Below are positions 1-11,195 of a stretch of 64,000 bases of DNA, piece after piece (position 1 is the stretch's first letter; each line of letters opens with the position of its first letter). Made by a program: the position numbers and the translations under genes. The stretch spans positions 21,572,001 through 21,636,000 of the forward strand of contig CM060838.1 in NCBI GenBank assembly GCA_030762175.1. The letters run 5' to 3'. Source of the DNA: Metallyticus violacea (Eukaryota; Arthropoda; Insecta; Mantodea; Metallyticidae). The notes below the pieces were generated by a model. That model was not told where the DNA came from. It saw nothing but the letters and a program-made list of their open reading frames with translations, and made no database searches.

Positions 1-1194
1 ATAATGCACAATTTTTAGTATTTGTGCGGTTATTTGATAATATACCTTTCTTCTCTGGTCTCGTTTCTTCCTACATCGCTTCTCTTCTGTTTCGTTCTTT
101 CCCAAGAAAAGAACATCAACAAAAAATATTCAAAGTTAAATTACACTCATGTACGACAGTCACTCTTTAGTGTAATACAATGACTCATATCCACATGGTT
201 ACACAAGACTTAAGTAAGCGTGATGCAGACATTTTAAGAGTAGCAAGAATCTGAATCTGTAAACAGCGTTGACCTATCGAAACCCTGGCAGGCCCTAGGA
301 AAACATATACTGCCCAATCTTGAGGTTTAAAACACACTCATATAAGCTCTCACTTTCTGAACGCACTGTATAGTGGAAGGCGGACTTTTGGTACGTCACT
401 GCTATATATGGAGGGCCGCCTCCCACAAACTACACCTTACCCCATACAAACAGAGGGGGAGCTGCCCCTACACAGATAGCGCATTCCACTGAGCCGCCTG
501 CCACACTCCCTTTGTTCTGTCCGTTACGGCAGATTTACACAGCTAGGATTATGCCACTATCAACATTACACACAATGCTCATATTTTTAGCCCAAGCTAC
601 TGTTGCGTCAACGTGCGCGTACCAGACTGGAATACTAATTCGCTCTCTGATACTGGGCACTCACAAATTGGTATCAGGTGGCTCTTTGCTGAGTTTAACG
701 AGCATATCTCTAGCTTCCGAAATACCGTAACATGGTGTTATTGCCTTTTTTACCTTTTCTAATGCTGAAATAAGCAGAAAATTTAATGTATATCTGAGAA
801 TCATATAACTGAGATAATATTATCAAATCTTATAGCTTTTATTTTAGATAAATAAATAAAACGATTCTTTTTATGAGGAAACGATTAATAAGAGGTAGTT
901 TTACTTACACTAGCCAAGTGGTAGCTAATATCTTTAGTTACTTAACCTACCAAATAAATGTTTTCAATCTATCCTTAGGAAAAAAAAAAAAAAAAAAAAA
1001 ACAGCATGGCACAAGTACAAACGTTTCTCGCGAAAAAACTCCTAAACATTTATATAAAATGACAGCGCCCTCATGGCATTGATATTTGGACATTGCCAAT
1101 GAATACAAACTGCAGTGTATCGCTTTTAAAGAATAATTTAGTTTAAACTTTATAACTATAGAAAATGACTAGACCATTTACAGCGACTACTAAA
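1..1194. other. Intergenic, no recognised gene
   Basis: A GC-richer patch at about 340-500 (TATATATGGAGGGCCGCC) and a poly-A run are visible. The open frames here are short and lack any domain I recognise. Confidence 0.5.
980..1001 (+). repeat. poly-A tract
   Basis: A run of 22 A. No SINE body precedes it, so its origin is unknown. Confidence 0.9.
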
Positions 1195-1206
1195 ACACAG
1201 CACAGT

Positions 1207-1496
1207 TTGATTTGATTTATTTATGGACGCTCTTTAACAGCTCAGGTCATCAGTGTCCCATTCAACTCAGAGCGTGAAACGGCCGACAAATTTTGCTCAG
1301 AGGCCTCTCCTTCAGGCTTGAGGTTCTTTTTCGTGCCGTAAATGTACGACACGGGACCCACGGCTTTACTTCCCTTCCGAAGGAAGCCATACTTAGGATT
1401 TTTACGCCCGGAAAAATCCATCAGTCCTGGCCGGGTTCGAACCCGCGATCTTGGGTTTAGGAGGCAAGTATGGTAACCACTACACCACCAGGACCG
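1207..1496 (-). mobile_element. SINE family A, full-length copy A1 with perfect TSD
   Basis: This is a tRNA-derived SINE read on the minus strand: GGTCCTGGTGGTGTAGTGG (Pol III A box), then GGGTTCGAACCC (B box), a family-specific body (CTTCCTTCGGAAGG, CGTGTCGTACATTTACGGCA, TTTGTCGGCCGTTTC) and a TAAATAAATC-type tail. The 12-base ACACAGCACAGT flanks it at 1195-1206 and 1497-1508, a perfect target-site duplication, so this copy inserted recently. Termite and cockroach genomes carry tRNA-derived SINEs of this general build, but I cannot match it to a named family here. Confidence 0.88.
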
Positions 1497-2095
1497 ACAC
1501 AGCACAGTAAAATATATACGATATAGATCTGCATGTATTGCTAGGGAATACTGAAATCCAGATCACTTATGAACAAAATGTTTAATATTTGGGGCAGTAA
1601 TTTAAAACTTTACAATAACATTTCAAATTCATTTCAATTCGATTTTAATATTTTTAAGCGATTGTTTTGGCCATTATTAGGTTTGAGCGTCCTATTCGGC
1701 CATTTTTTGATTGCATAAGATTCAACTATTTGAATTCCAGGATAAAGAAATGGATAATTATGTCAAAGGAACAAAATGGTTTAAAACCTAATGATCATTT
1801 GTTTTATTTCGCATTTAGTTTACATTTAGGTAACAACTGGGCGCTCAGTAATTATTAGCAGTTGCTTAGGAAACGAAACTAAGGATTTCTTTGAGACAGA
1901 ACACTCCGTAGCTGGTGTTGTGCGAGCCCCTCAGATAGTCCGCATCTATTCCAGACGTCGGGGCAAAACTCTTTTTAAAGCGCAGGCAGTCCATCACATC
2001 GCATCATTTCACCTCGTCCTGGCGCTTTCGACACTATAACAGAACCAACGGAGGAACTTCCGTGTTTCAATGCCGTAAGGTCAGTTGTCTGGATA

Positions 2096-2226
2096 GGAAT
2101 TTTCCTGAGGTTTTTTCCTTACTCTGAAAAGGTGAATGCCAGGTAGCTTTAAGCGTTGTAGACTCCAGGCTCATTTTCGCATTGATTTCATCAAGACATT
2201 CATCTATAGATCTTCGTTGTTATCCA
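2096..2226 (+). mobile_element. SINE-like family C, copy C1 (head lost)
   Basis: The block TTTTTTCCTTACTCTGAAAA, GGTGAATGCCAGGTAGCTTT, CGTTGTAGACTCCAGGCTCA and ATTCATCTATAGATCTTC matches copy C2 at 27132-27310 in the same order. The A/B-box head is not readable here. It abuts the family D element. Confidence 0.65.
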
Positions 2227-2239
2227 TGTAAACTAAAAC

Positions 2240-2425
2240 TAAAAAAGCAACGGAATGAAATAGGAGAGCGGAACATTCGTGGGGCGTAAATATCCATCCA
2301 AGCATTCGCATAAGTCATATGGGAAACCACTAAAAAAACCAAGATCAGGATGGGCAACCCACAGGGAACTGAACCCAGAACCTGCCTTATGTAATCGTCA
2401 CTACCTGAGCCATTCCGCTCGCTCC
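2240..2425 (-). mobile_element. tRNA-headed SINE-like element, family D (single copy)
   Basis: On the minus strand, GAATGGCTCAGGTAGTGAC (A-box-like) is followed by GGTTCTGGGTTCAGTTCCC (B box, plus about 2364-2378) and a body TGGTTTCCCATATGACTTAT, GGATATTTACGCCCCACGAA. Only one copy is in this window, so the element status rests on the head and the abrupt junction with C1. Confidence 0.6.
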
Positions 2426-2716
2426 TTCCCCCGTTTACTAGAAAAAGCGATTCACATAATACAAAATGATAAATTGTTGATAACATCAACAAGATTTAGG
2501 CAGACGGCTTGGGGCTTACAAGTAGCTGTAGTTGCAATATTGGGTTGATATTTTTAAGAGCAGTACATTCACGTTTGAGAATGGAGTGTTTAGGTAATCA
2601 AATCCCATAACAGTCAACTACGAACAAATAAAGAAACTAAATTTTAATTGAATTACTAATGTGGGAAAACAGCGACATGGCTACCAATCTTGAGAAATAC
2701 GAAATGCATCAATTTA

Positions 2717-3478
2717 GAACACCTCCAATTTTTTTCTCACTAACTAATCAAACGAAAACTATGAAACTCTTATGTCACATCTGGACATAATCTCCCTGCA
2801 GCCGTGCAGTTTTTCCAAAAGTCGACGCCATGGTTTCATAACTCCTGCGAACGCTTCTGTAGGAGTCTGTTTTGACCACTGAAAATCTGAATGCTTCCAT
2901 TGAGCAGACTGGAGCTTCGTTTCAGGATTGAAAAACGGATGTCTCATCTATTGTCACAATCGACGAAAATCATGCCGTCATTACGCGTCAACATTACCTG
3001 CCAACATGCACAGATCCCATGGAGATGCCAACTTTGGAGGCGATGTGTTCCACACTCATTCGGCAATCCTCCAAAACAACTTTCTCCACTCGCTCGATCA
3101 AGTCGTCAGACGGACTTGTGCGAGGCCGAGATTGCCTTGGCTTGTTGTCATATGATGATCTGCCTTCCTTGAACTTTCACACCCATGAACGCACATTACA
3201 CACCATCACCACATGTGTCACTCAACTGGCGATGCGTTTCAGTCTGTGCCAAACCACGCAAATGGAAAAAACGAATAATTACATGATGTTTTATAACGAA
3301 AACGTCGCCATTTTGAAGCATCAAAAATAGTTCTCACTCTCGCCGCTGCCGCTAGAGTTCTGTGTGTCATAGAGTGCTGCCATCTCTGTCACGCATTGAC
3401 AATGAGTGCTTGCGTATTTTAAAACAAATTGCATGTTTCTATCTATTTTCAGTTCTGAGAAAAAAATCGGAGGTGTTA
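2717..3478 (-). mobile_element. Internally deleted mariner-like element with about 27-bp TIRs
   Basis: The terminal inverted repeats are GAACACCTCCAATTTTTTTC (2717 on) and its near complement ATCGGAGGTGTT (3466-3477), with TA at the left edge. On minus there is a mariner-type helix-turn-helix region (KFKEGRSSYDNKPRQ, then VEHIASKVGISMGSVH) at about 3180-3010, followed shortly by NPETKLQSAQWKH, the segment that follows the first catalytic Asp in mariners. The middle and C-terminal catalytic parts are gone and stops interrupt the frame, so it is non-autonomous. Confidence 0.75.
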
Positions 3479-4945
3479 TATCTTGAATGCACTCCATAAG
3501 TGAAGGACTTCCTCCTCTGGAAGTTTTTTAGAGTAGTGCCTAAAAGTTTAAACTGACCCTGTTCACAAAATAAAAAGTATTTTACGATATAGTCACTAAT
3601 CATTTAAAAACAGACTATCAAATGCACTAAAACTTCATTAAATAGGCACTTAGACAATATTCTAATATTTGAAATAAGCATTCAAAAGTAAAACGAAAAG
3701 TACTATTCTAGTTAAAAATAAATCTTATATTTTACTTAATATAAAGAATAAAAATATTTTTATATTCTTAGAGAATATCTTAATATGTTTGTATCTATTA
3801 TAGGGTGCACAAAGACTGTACCAGTAATGTTATTCTTTTTCTTCAAATTTTGTTCTTGTGTCACCCCCCCCCCCCCAAACACAGTTGCAACTGGTTACAA
3901 GAAGCTAATGTACCAAATGCATATGACTGTTTATATCTCTTTACAGCAAGTCTGATGAAGAACAACCCAGACTCATTACCTACAAAAACTTTTCTAATTG
4001 TTTTCTCGTTTAGGAGTTTTTACATATGCATCTTAAATCGAAAACACTACAATGTTTCCCAAATGGAAGCGACTTGATTTTACTGATATTTAAAAAGAAA
4101 CTATGTACGCTACCTCATAGCATTGTAATTCGCTTCAAAAGCTATCTATGTTAAGCAAACAAAAGGGCACTTTTTTAATATGCAAGCCGAAACCATTTAT
4201 TTTTCGCTTTAGTGGTTTTCATTCTACAATCATTTAAGTATCTTGTATTAACATTACAGTAATTTTATTTACTTTGTGAACTGACATATAATTTAACTGC
4301 TAAACTTTATTAATGCTTTGTATTCAACACGCTTCATAAGCCATATAACTTCTGTTAACATAACATTTAGTTCTGATTAGGATTAGGAAATAACTGAACT
4401 CAAGTATAAGTTATGCCGATGGTACAAAAAGAATAAATATTACATAGCCAGGCTCGAAGCATTTATTTAAAAAGTGCACTAAAGACGAAAAGGAAGCACA
4501 GAAGTGACTTTAAGAAGTTCCAATCTCTCATTTCAAATTTTTGTAATGTGAAAAAAGCTCTTGTGCCAGGCACCCGACGTGAGACCAAAAATTCATATAC
4601 TGGAAGGGCTCTACATTTTATATCAATAAGTAAAACTATTAGATCCCTTGAAGAGATACATAACCTAAGTGGTGTTGAATGAATTGGATTCTTTTTGGCT
4701 TATGACAAAATATTACTACCATTTTAAAAAGCAAAACTTTAAACAAGAGCCCTGGTAGCCACTTACAGCATGCTGTAAATCAGCTTTCAGGTGCAGAAAG
4801 ACAAACAATGAACGTAAAATTAAATTTGAAGGAAGTCACATTATAGGCACAAGATTAACAATTTTGAGCTCAATGCACCAAATTAGTGCTTCTGGTAAAA
4901 CATTGCATAAGACACAAGACTTGGGTAAATACAAACCACACAGTC
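3479..4945. other. Intergenic, no recognised gene
   Basis: AT-rich sequence with a poly-C tract; nothing else is supported. Confidence 0.5.
3864..3876 (+). repeat. poly-C tract (13)
   Basis: An uninterrupted C run, unusual in this AT-rich context. A second C-rich patch is at 31173-31189. Confidence 0.9.
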
Positions 4946-5242
4946 GGTCCTGGTGGTGTAGTGGTTACCATACTTGCCTCCTAAACCCAAGATCGGGTTC
5001 GAACCCGGCCAGGACCGATGGATTTTTTTCGGGGCGTAAAAATCCTAAGTATGGCTTCCTTCGGAAGGGAAGTAAAGCCGTCGGTCCCGTGTCGTACATT
5101 TACGGCACGATAAAGAACCTCAAGTCTGAAAGAGAGGCCTCTGAGCAAAATTAGTCGGCCTTTCACTCCCTGAGTTGAATGGGACGCTGATGACCTGAGT
5201 TGTTAAAGAGCGTCCATAAATAAATAAATAAAAAAAAAAAAA
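4946..5242 (+). mobile_element. SINE family A, copy A2 with intact tRNA-like head
   Basis: The head at 4946-5016 can fold as a tRNA: acceptor strand GGTCCTG pairs with CAGGACC at 5010-5016. The A box TGGTGTAGTGG is at 4954-4964 and the B box GGTTCGAACC at 4996-5005. The head resembles Val-type tRNAs (GGTGTAGTGGTTA) but carries no CCA and continues into the SINE body; the tail is TAAATAAATAAA plus poly-A. It is a retroposon rather than a tRNA gene because the same body recurs in five or six other places in this window. Confidence 0.88.
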
Positions 5243-5430
5243 CACATCATAGTTAATCTGGCAAACTCCACTAAAACGGTACACTTAGGTTTGAAACAAG
5301 AAGGACCCGCGAAAACAGACTTTATACCAGAGAGCAAGTGGATATCAGGTCCAAAAATACCCGATTACCATGAGGAAATAACAGTCGCTGCATTTAATGA
5401 TTGCTTTTTGAAAATATTTGTAAGTAGGAC

Positions 5431-5673
5431 TTTATTTATTTGGTTTAATTATGGACGCTCTTTAACATCTCAGGTCATCGGCATCCCATTCAATTCATCG
5501 TGTGAAATAGCCGATAAATTTTGCTTAGAGGCATTTCTTCCAGATTTGAGATTCTTTTATATGCTATAAAACTACGACACGGGACACAAAAAATCCATCT
5601 ACCCGGGCCGAGATTGAACCCGCGATTTTGGGTGTAGGAGGCATATATGGTTAACCACTAGACCACGAGGACC
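5431..5673 (-). mobile_element. SINE family A, copy A3 (diverged, internal deletion)
   Basis: It lies only about 190 bases from copy A2, in the opposite orientation. The tail, GACGCTCTTTAACATCTCAG segment, B box (GATTGAACCC on plus) and A box are recognisable. The central AAGTAAAGCC / CTTCCTTCGGAAGG block is missing. It is more diverged than A1 and A2, so older. With A2 it forms an inverted SINE pair. Confidence 0.8.
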
Positions 5674-6060
5674 GTCTGGAAGAGGAAACATAGTAGAAGT
5701 AGGTAACAGTATTAATAATATAATGTTTCATATATTTCGATTATTTAAAAAAAAATCAAGTACATCTACAGTAACTCTGAAATGATTGAACTGCTGCATC
5801 AAAATTAAACATTTTCGTCATCGAAACTAACAAAGCGTATTACCATTCAAAAACCACTCCATAATGAATAAGCCAATCTTCTTTACAATCAAATGAATTG
5901 GCTTCTGATACCATGACACAAAACAACGTATCAGGAGCCTAAATTGGCACTACAAATCATTAAAATAAACAGATAAAGGACGCTAAATATCTGAAAATTG
6001 GAGAAGTATATTAGCTTTTTCCCTCCACTTTTCAGCAAGCAAATCACCAACTTTATATAT

Positions 6061-7286
6061 CGAAATGAAACAAGATGTGAAAAATCTAGTTACGTAAGAA
6101 TGTACCCATGTCAGGATCTCACACATGCACTATTCAGAAAATTAAAAAAAATATCGTTTTCAACTCAAAGTTACAATTTTTTAAGTGCAGCATGCATTTT
6201 CTAGCGAACCGAAGACTAGAGGTTCAGTTAGTGGTAACAGAATTGGTTTCAATGTTCTAAAAGACATACCTTCTGAAATAGGTAAACTTTTAAACAGTGG
6301 CAATAGATGTTCTGTTTCTAACGTTATGCAAAGTGTGTAGTCTGCATACAGAGCATGAGGGTGCTTGCAATGTATCTGTACTCGTACTTATATTGCAAGA
6401 TAATGATACATTCCTAAATAATATTTTGTTTATAATCATGGTAATGTGAAATTGAAAAGTATGCACTACTGATCGCGAAGTTGCTCATTAACGACAGTGC
6501 AGTGTCAATGGCTGATACTGTATTAACCGCGTTGTAGGTCCCTATTTTTTTTATCAGGGAACATTAAACGGACAGAGCTGCGCATCATTTCTACAAGACA
6601 CTCTACCTCTTCTCGTGGAGGACGTGGGATTGGAAACGCGTCTACGCATGTGTTTTCAGCAAGATGGTTGCCCCACACATTTTGGCATGTTCCCAGACAA
6701 GTTGCGGATGCAAAGTTTACAAATCTGTGAATAGCCAGCTCCGATTACGTGCCATTAGACTTTCTTTGGGCCGCAGTGAAAGATATAACTGTATCAGGAA
6801 CTCCCAACGACACTGGAGAATATGAAACAGCATCTTACCGCGGCGTGTGCGGCAGTATCTGTAGAAACATTACAATCTGTGCGATGCTCGCTTGTTCACC
6901 GTTTCCACAGTGTATTGATGCAAACGGTGGTCACTTTGAACACCTCTGCAAGTGACAGTTTCATCAGATAAGACTTTACTGATTATTGCTGACTACACGT
7001 TTTCTGTACTGAATATAATTTACAAATATAAATTTTCTTTAAGCTATAGTCCACTAGTAATTTTGTTTAGGAAAGTAGAATCAATTCTGCTATCTATAAA
7101 TAGAACTCTAGTGTTTAGTTTGCTAGAAAAACATACATGTGCCATTTAAAATAATGTAACTTTGAGTTGAAAGCGATGTTTTTTTTTTTTTTTTTTAATT
7201 GGATTGTGCATGCCGTCCCATTGTGTGAGAACCTGACATGGTTATATTCCTGCGCAATTAGATTTTTCACATCTTGTTTCATTTCG
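6061..7286 (+). mobile_element. Long-TIR DDE transposon (Tc1/mariner-IS630 type), defective
   Basis: About 200-bp inverted repeats: 6061-6265 (CGAAATGAAACAAGATGTGA ...) pairs with the complement of about 7070-7286 (... ATCTTGTTTCATTTCG). Between them, on plus at about 6550-6955 and shifting frame, is the C-terminal half of a DDE transposase: FQQDGCPTHF with the second catalytic Asp, VPLDFLWAAVKDI from the LDFFLWG motif, ENMKQHL, and ending CIDANGGHFEHLCK then stop at 6955. The N-terminal half is deleted and frameshifts are present, so it is inactive. Confidence 0.78.
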
Positions 7287-7301
7287 AAAATATTTTAGGT
7301 C

Positions 7302-7588
7302 TTTTTTTTTAAGTGTTTACCGCCCGTTTTTACTGCTGAGGCACCACAGGCGGTGGGTGGACACTGATGATATATGGGATGAACTGGTCAATTGGGAAAG
7401 GATATTTTTATTTTAGGAAGGAAACGTTCCAGGTCTAAGTTTAGGGTACCTCCCCGGCATTTGCCATTTATGAAGACTAAGGAAAACCTGGAAAAAACCT
7501 CAGTCAGGGAGGACGGTCATGGCGGGATTCGAACCCCAGACCTCCCGCTCACGAGTCCGCGCCTTAACGACCTCGGCCACCCGTGGCG
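7302..7588 (-). mobile_element. SINE family B, copy B1 (type II tRNA head)
   Basis: Read on minus: GTGGCCGAGGTCGTTAAGGC is a Leu/Ser-type A-box region, and GGGGTTCGAATCCCGCC is a clear B box (plus positions about 7523-7537). The body contains CCTCCCTGACTGAGG, AAATGGCAAATGCCGGGGAG and GCCTGTGGTGCCTC, and ends in an A-rich tail (poly-T on plus at 7302). Copies at 36790 and 57756 share all these blocks. Confidence 0.85.
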
Positions 7589-10370
7589 GTATATTATTTG
7601 AGTTCGCCGAGTTAGGTGGGACATCCGGTATGTTAACAATTGTACCTGCATCTAATATTAGCAAAATATATATGAAACATAAAGCAAATATAATACAAAG
7701 GAAACGAAATTAAATTTAATAGCATGTTGGGTGAATTATCGATTGAAACAAATACCTAACATATGAAATAATGACAAAACTATGTATTCAATTCTTGTCT
7801 GTGATTTGCTGGAACTTAACAGTTTTTACGTGTTGAGACAGGAGGTGTTTCTACTATGCGGCAATCAAAACCGTAATAATATTTATAAAGTATTTTACAG
7901 GGAGATTTCTATAAACAAAAGCTTTAATTTGTAATTAATCAATCGTTCCGATTATTTTTTCTAAAACACTATTTTAATACAAGAGATAAAGAAGAGGAAA
8001 ATTAAGAGCAGTTATACACTAAACTATTAAATATGCATATAATAGTAAAGGTAACAATTTGACCAAAAAGCAGTGTAACGTATGAGACGAAACGATAAGC
8101 GCCGGGGGAAGAGGGAAGGGTTTAGCAATCCGCCAACGCTTGGAAACTGCTCACGTAAACCGAATCGTTTGATGTTGAGCATTGCAGAAATGGCGCGAAC
8201 AATCGGTTGCTCATATGTGTGACCACTAACAGCTTTAACAAACAATACAACTGTTGCCAATATTGCTGGTTAAAGCTATATCCATTACCTATTCATGAAT
8301 ATAACGCACTTCCCAATAATTTCCATGAAGCCATAATAAGACGTTTATAAACTATATTCCATTTCAGGGGTGGGGAGAGAGATTATCACAAATTCAGAAA
8401 AAAGTTCATCTCTGCCCTTTATTCCCAAAATAGGTATTTAGAAGTATTTGAACATCTAATTGCATCCTGTACCCATAAAACATGTTTGCTTAACTAGTAA
8501 AAGTCTATAGAGAGCAACAAACGAGCAGTTGTCTGTCATTAAGTTGTTCAACTAAGCCGGGCCAATTCAGAATAGGAATAGAAAATGAAGAAAGAGGAGG
8601 AACTTGTTGAATACGAGAACTACAATAATATAATCTCCCTTCACAATTTCACAGATATCTTTAGGAGCTTAATTTCTGTAAGGTTTTTGCAACATATTTA
8701 TACAAAAGCTATGCCTTTGGTGTATTCTGAACTTGTTCTAGAATTACTGTCTTGTAGTGCCGAAGGTGGTTCCAGAAAATTGCAGATTCTCGCCACCCTC
8801 CCTGGACTCGACCGACGTCTCTCTAGCTTGTGATGTACATCTCAAAACACGTCCGCAATGAAAGGTTCTACTCCAGGTTGGTTAATTAAATGGACGCTGC
8901 ATTTGTTTTCGTAAGTGTTACTTCTTTCCCATGCTCATGTGTTCACAACTAATTGGCTGTTTCCTGGGAGTGACCCCAGAGCTGGGAATCAGAAAATGAG
9001 CAAGGAGTGGACGCAGCACGATTGAAAAAGAATGTGATGAGAAAATGATATGCTCTGTAGGGGTGTGGTGGCCAACAACAACCGGTTTTGGTAGCCCTGG
9101 GCTGAACACTAACATGAAACGGGGAGAAAGAGAAGAGGCATAAGTTATGGATGGATGCTGGGCTGTTAGATGTTTTCCGGAGCCTCATTGTCTTTACTTA
9201 ACTGGAGGAACTTGCAGGATGCTAATGCAATTATAGGATAGTGCACTGTCGTGTTCTCGCTAGCTGCAGCAAACAAGCGCTCGTTACTCATTTGTTTTTC
9301 CTCCAAGTTGCATTCTATTACATCAGGGCAGGTTTCACGCTCTTCAACTGTTTCACTTCACCATGGATTGTAAACATAATTAAGGGCGTACCTGTTAGGA
9401 TTATTATTAGTATTAAAGCTACTCTAGTAAAGCACAAGTATACTGCTTTGCGACACATATCGCGGTGCATTGCGCGTCAAAACAATATTGTGTGTATCCC
9501 TATGAGGTAACATTGCAAATTCTACGTGCTAAAACGATGCGTGCTGCCATCCTGTGTCTAAGATAGTAATGTGCTTAGCAACTAATGCACTTGGACAAGT
9601 TTATTTAGTGAAATTTATGAGGAATTTTCACATGCTAAAAATTATAACCTTAAGTCTCCGAATTATGTCGAATCATAAATAAACAACTTCATTCATCATC
9701 CCGAAGATCTACGGCATTTGTTAAATGAATTCACTCTTTGTCCAGTTCACTAGAACATTTTATTAGAGAGAATTTTATATTTCCAACACTTACCAAACTT
9801 TTGCTAGGTAAAGAACTGAACTTATTTTTTGCAGAGTTAATAGGACAAGAACACTTAAACATATTGATCAAACAACTGTCTAGAATTTAGTCTAGAATTT
9901 CTTGCCGGGAACAAGTAGGAGTAAGTAAGGAGTAAATATCTAGACCCTGAAATTAGTTTATTTAGAATACGACAATATGGCGGATTTCTTCTCCCACAGT
10001 TTTCGTGCATTTATCTGATCCTTTTTCTCCATTCAGATTATCAGTGTATGTACAGTCAACAATTATAGTTCAGTAACTAACGATTTTGTAGTTGAAGTAA
10101 AACAATACAGTTTACTTAAATATTTCACCCTCTTTCCTTATCAACATTTATAGTTTCTAATATTGACATTAAATTGCAGAACTGAGCAAATTACTTGATT
10201 ATTCTTTGTTATAATAGACTGAACTAAATTAATATTTCTCATCTCTTTCATACCTTATTTCATTTGCAGGAAGAAAACGTCCATTTTATTATCGATATGT
10301 CAGCAATATCGTAATACCACATTCCTTGTTTATTATCTGCTTTGTGATTTAAGTGTTCACGGTAAACCAT

Positions 10371-10372
<2 letters not shown>
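7589..10372. other. Intergenic, no recognised gene
   Basis: No domain or repeat family is recognised. The frames at 8585-8833 and 8949-9188 have no similarity I can name. A moderately GC-richer patch is at 8750-9200. Confidence 0.45.

Positions 10373-10431
<59 letters not shown>
10373..10431 (+). repeat. (AAT)n microsatellite
   Basis: About 19 uninterrupted AAT units immediately upstream of truncated SINE A4. Confidence 0.95.
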
Positions 10432-10433
<2 letters not shown>

Positions 10434-10440
10434 TATCTTA

Positions 10441-10700
10441 GTCTAGTAGACCCAAGATCATAGATTCAATCCCAGCCAGGATCGATTAATTTTTTTTTGG
10501 CGTAAAAATACAAAGTATGGCTTCCTTCGAAAGGGAAGTAAAGCCATGGATCCCATGTACTAGATTTACGGCACGTAAAGGAATCTCAATAAGAGGTATA
10601 TGAGCAAAATTTATCGGCCATTTCACTCCTTAAATTAAATGGGATGCTAATGACAAGAGATGTTAAAGAGCTTCCTTAAATAAACCAAATAAATAAAAAC
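10441..10700 (+). mobile_element. SINE family A, copy A4 (5' truncated)
   Basis: The copy starts in the anticodon-arm region of the head (GACCCAAGATCATAG), directly after an (AAT)n run, so the A box is absent. The B box has decayed to GATTCAATCCC. The body blocks CTTCCTTCGAAAGGGAAGT and ATTTACGGCACG and the tail AAATAAACCAAATAAATAAA are clear. Confidence 0.8.
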
Positions 10701-11106
10701 CAAAAATAAAATTAGTTTGATACTTGAAAGGGGTAGTTAATCGGTCTGAGTAATCAAGAGGAAATAACTGCAGAAAGCAAAACTTATAAATTAGATTTCT
10801 TTTTTATACTAGTGCTCCTTCAAATAACACACCGAAAATACTTGGTTTTGTACTATGGAAACGTGAAGCACGCTATGCTTTGCATTAGCAGCACACACAA
10901 ATTCGAATTTTACTTACGTCAACCTGCTTACTTGAAATTCACATGTATAACAATTGTTAATACTTCTTGTCCTCAGATTAATTAAACCTTTTCAATAATC
11001 ACTAAAACTTGTTCTGAGCATTCGGCAGTTGACAGAGAGAATTTAAGCTATCACGTGGCCGAAGTCGATACATATTTCCATAGGTAAACATTTCCGCCCG
11101 TTTTGT

Positions 11107-11195
11107 GAGTAATTTTTTCGGCACGTTAAAAGACTTTATACCGGAAAAAAAGAAGTTCCTTGACAAAATTGTCGGCCATTTCCTGTTCAAGTAAC
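11107..11195 (+). mobile_element. SINE family A fragment A7
   Basis: This is a short decayed stretch: TTCGGCACGTTAAAAGAC ... GACAAAATTGTCGGCCATTT parallels the family A body (TTACGGCACG..AAAGAACCTC ... GAGCAAAATTTGTCGGCC). No head or tail remains. The assignment rests on two shared blocks in the right order and spacing. Confidence 0.45.

Noticed and set aside
4946..5016. A functional tRNA gene
   Set aside because: The head continues directly into the SINE body found at five or six other sites; best explained as a retroposon.
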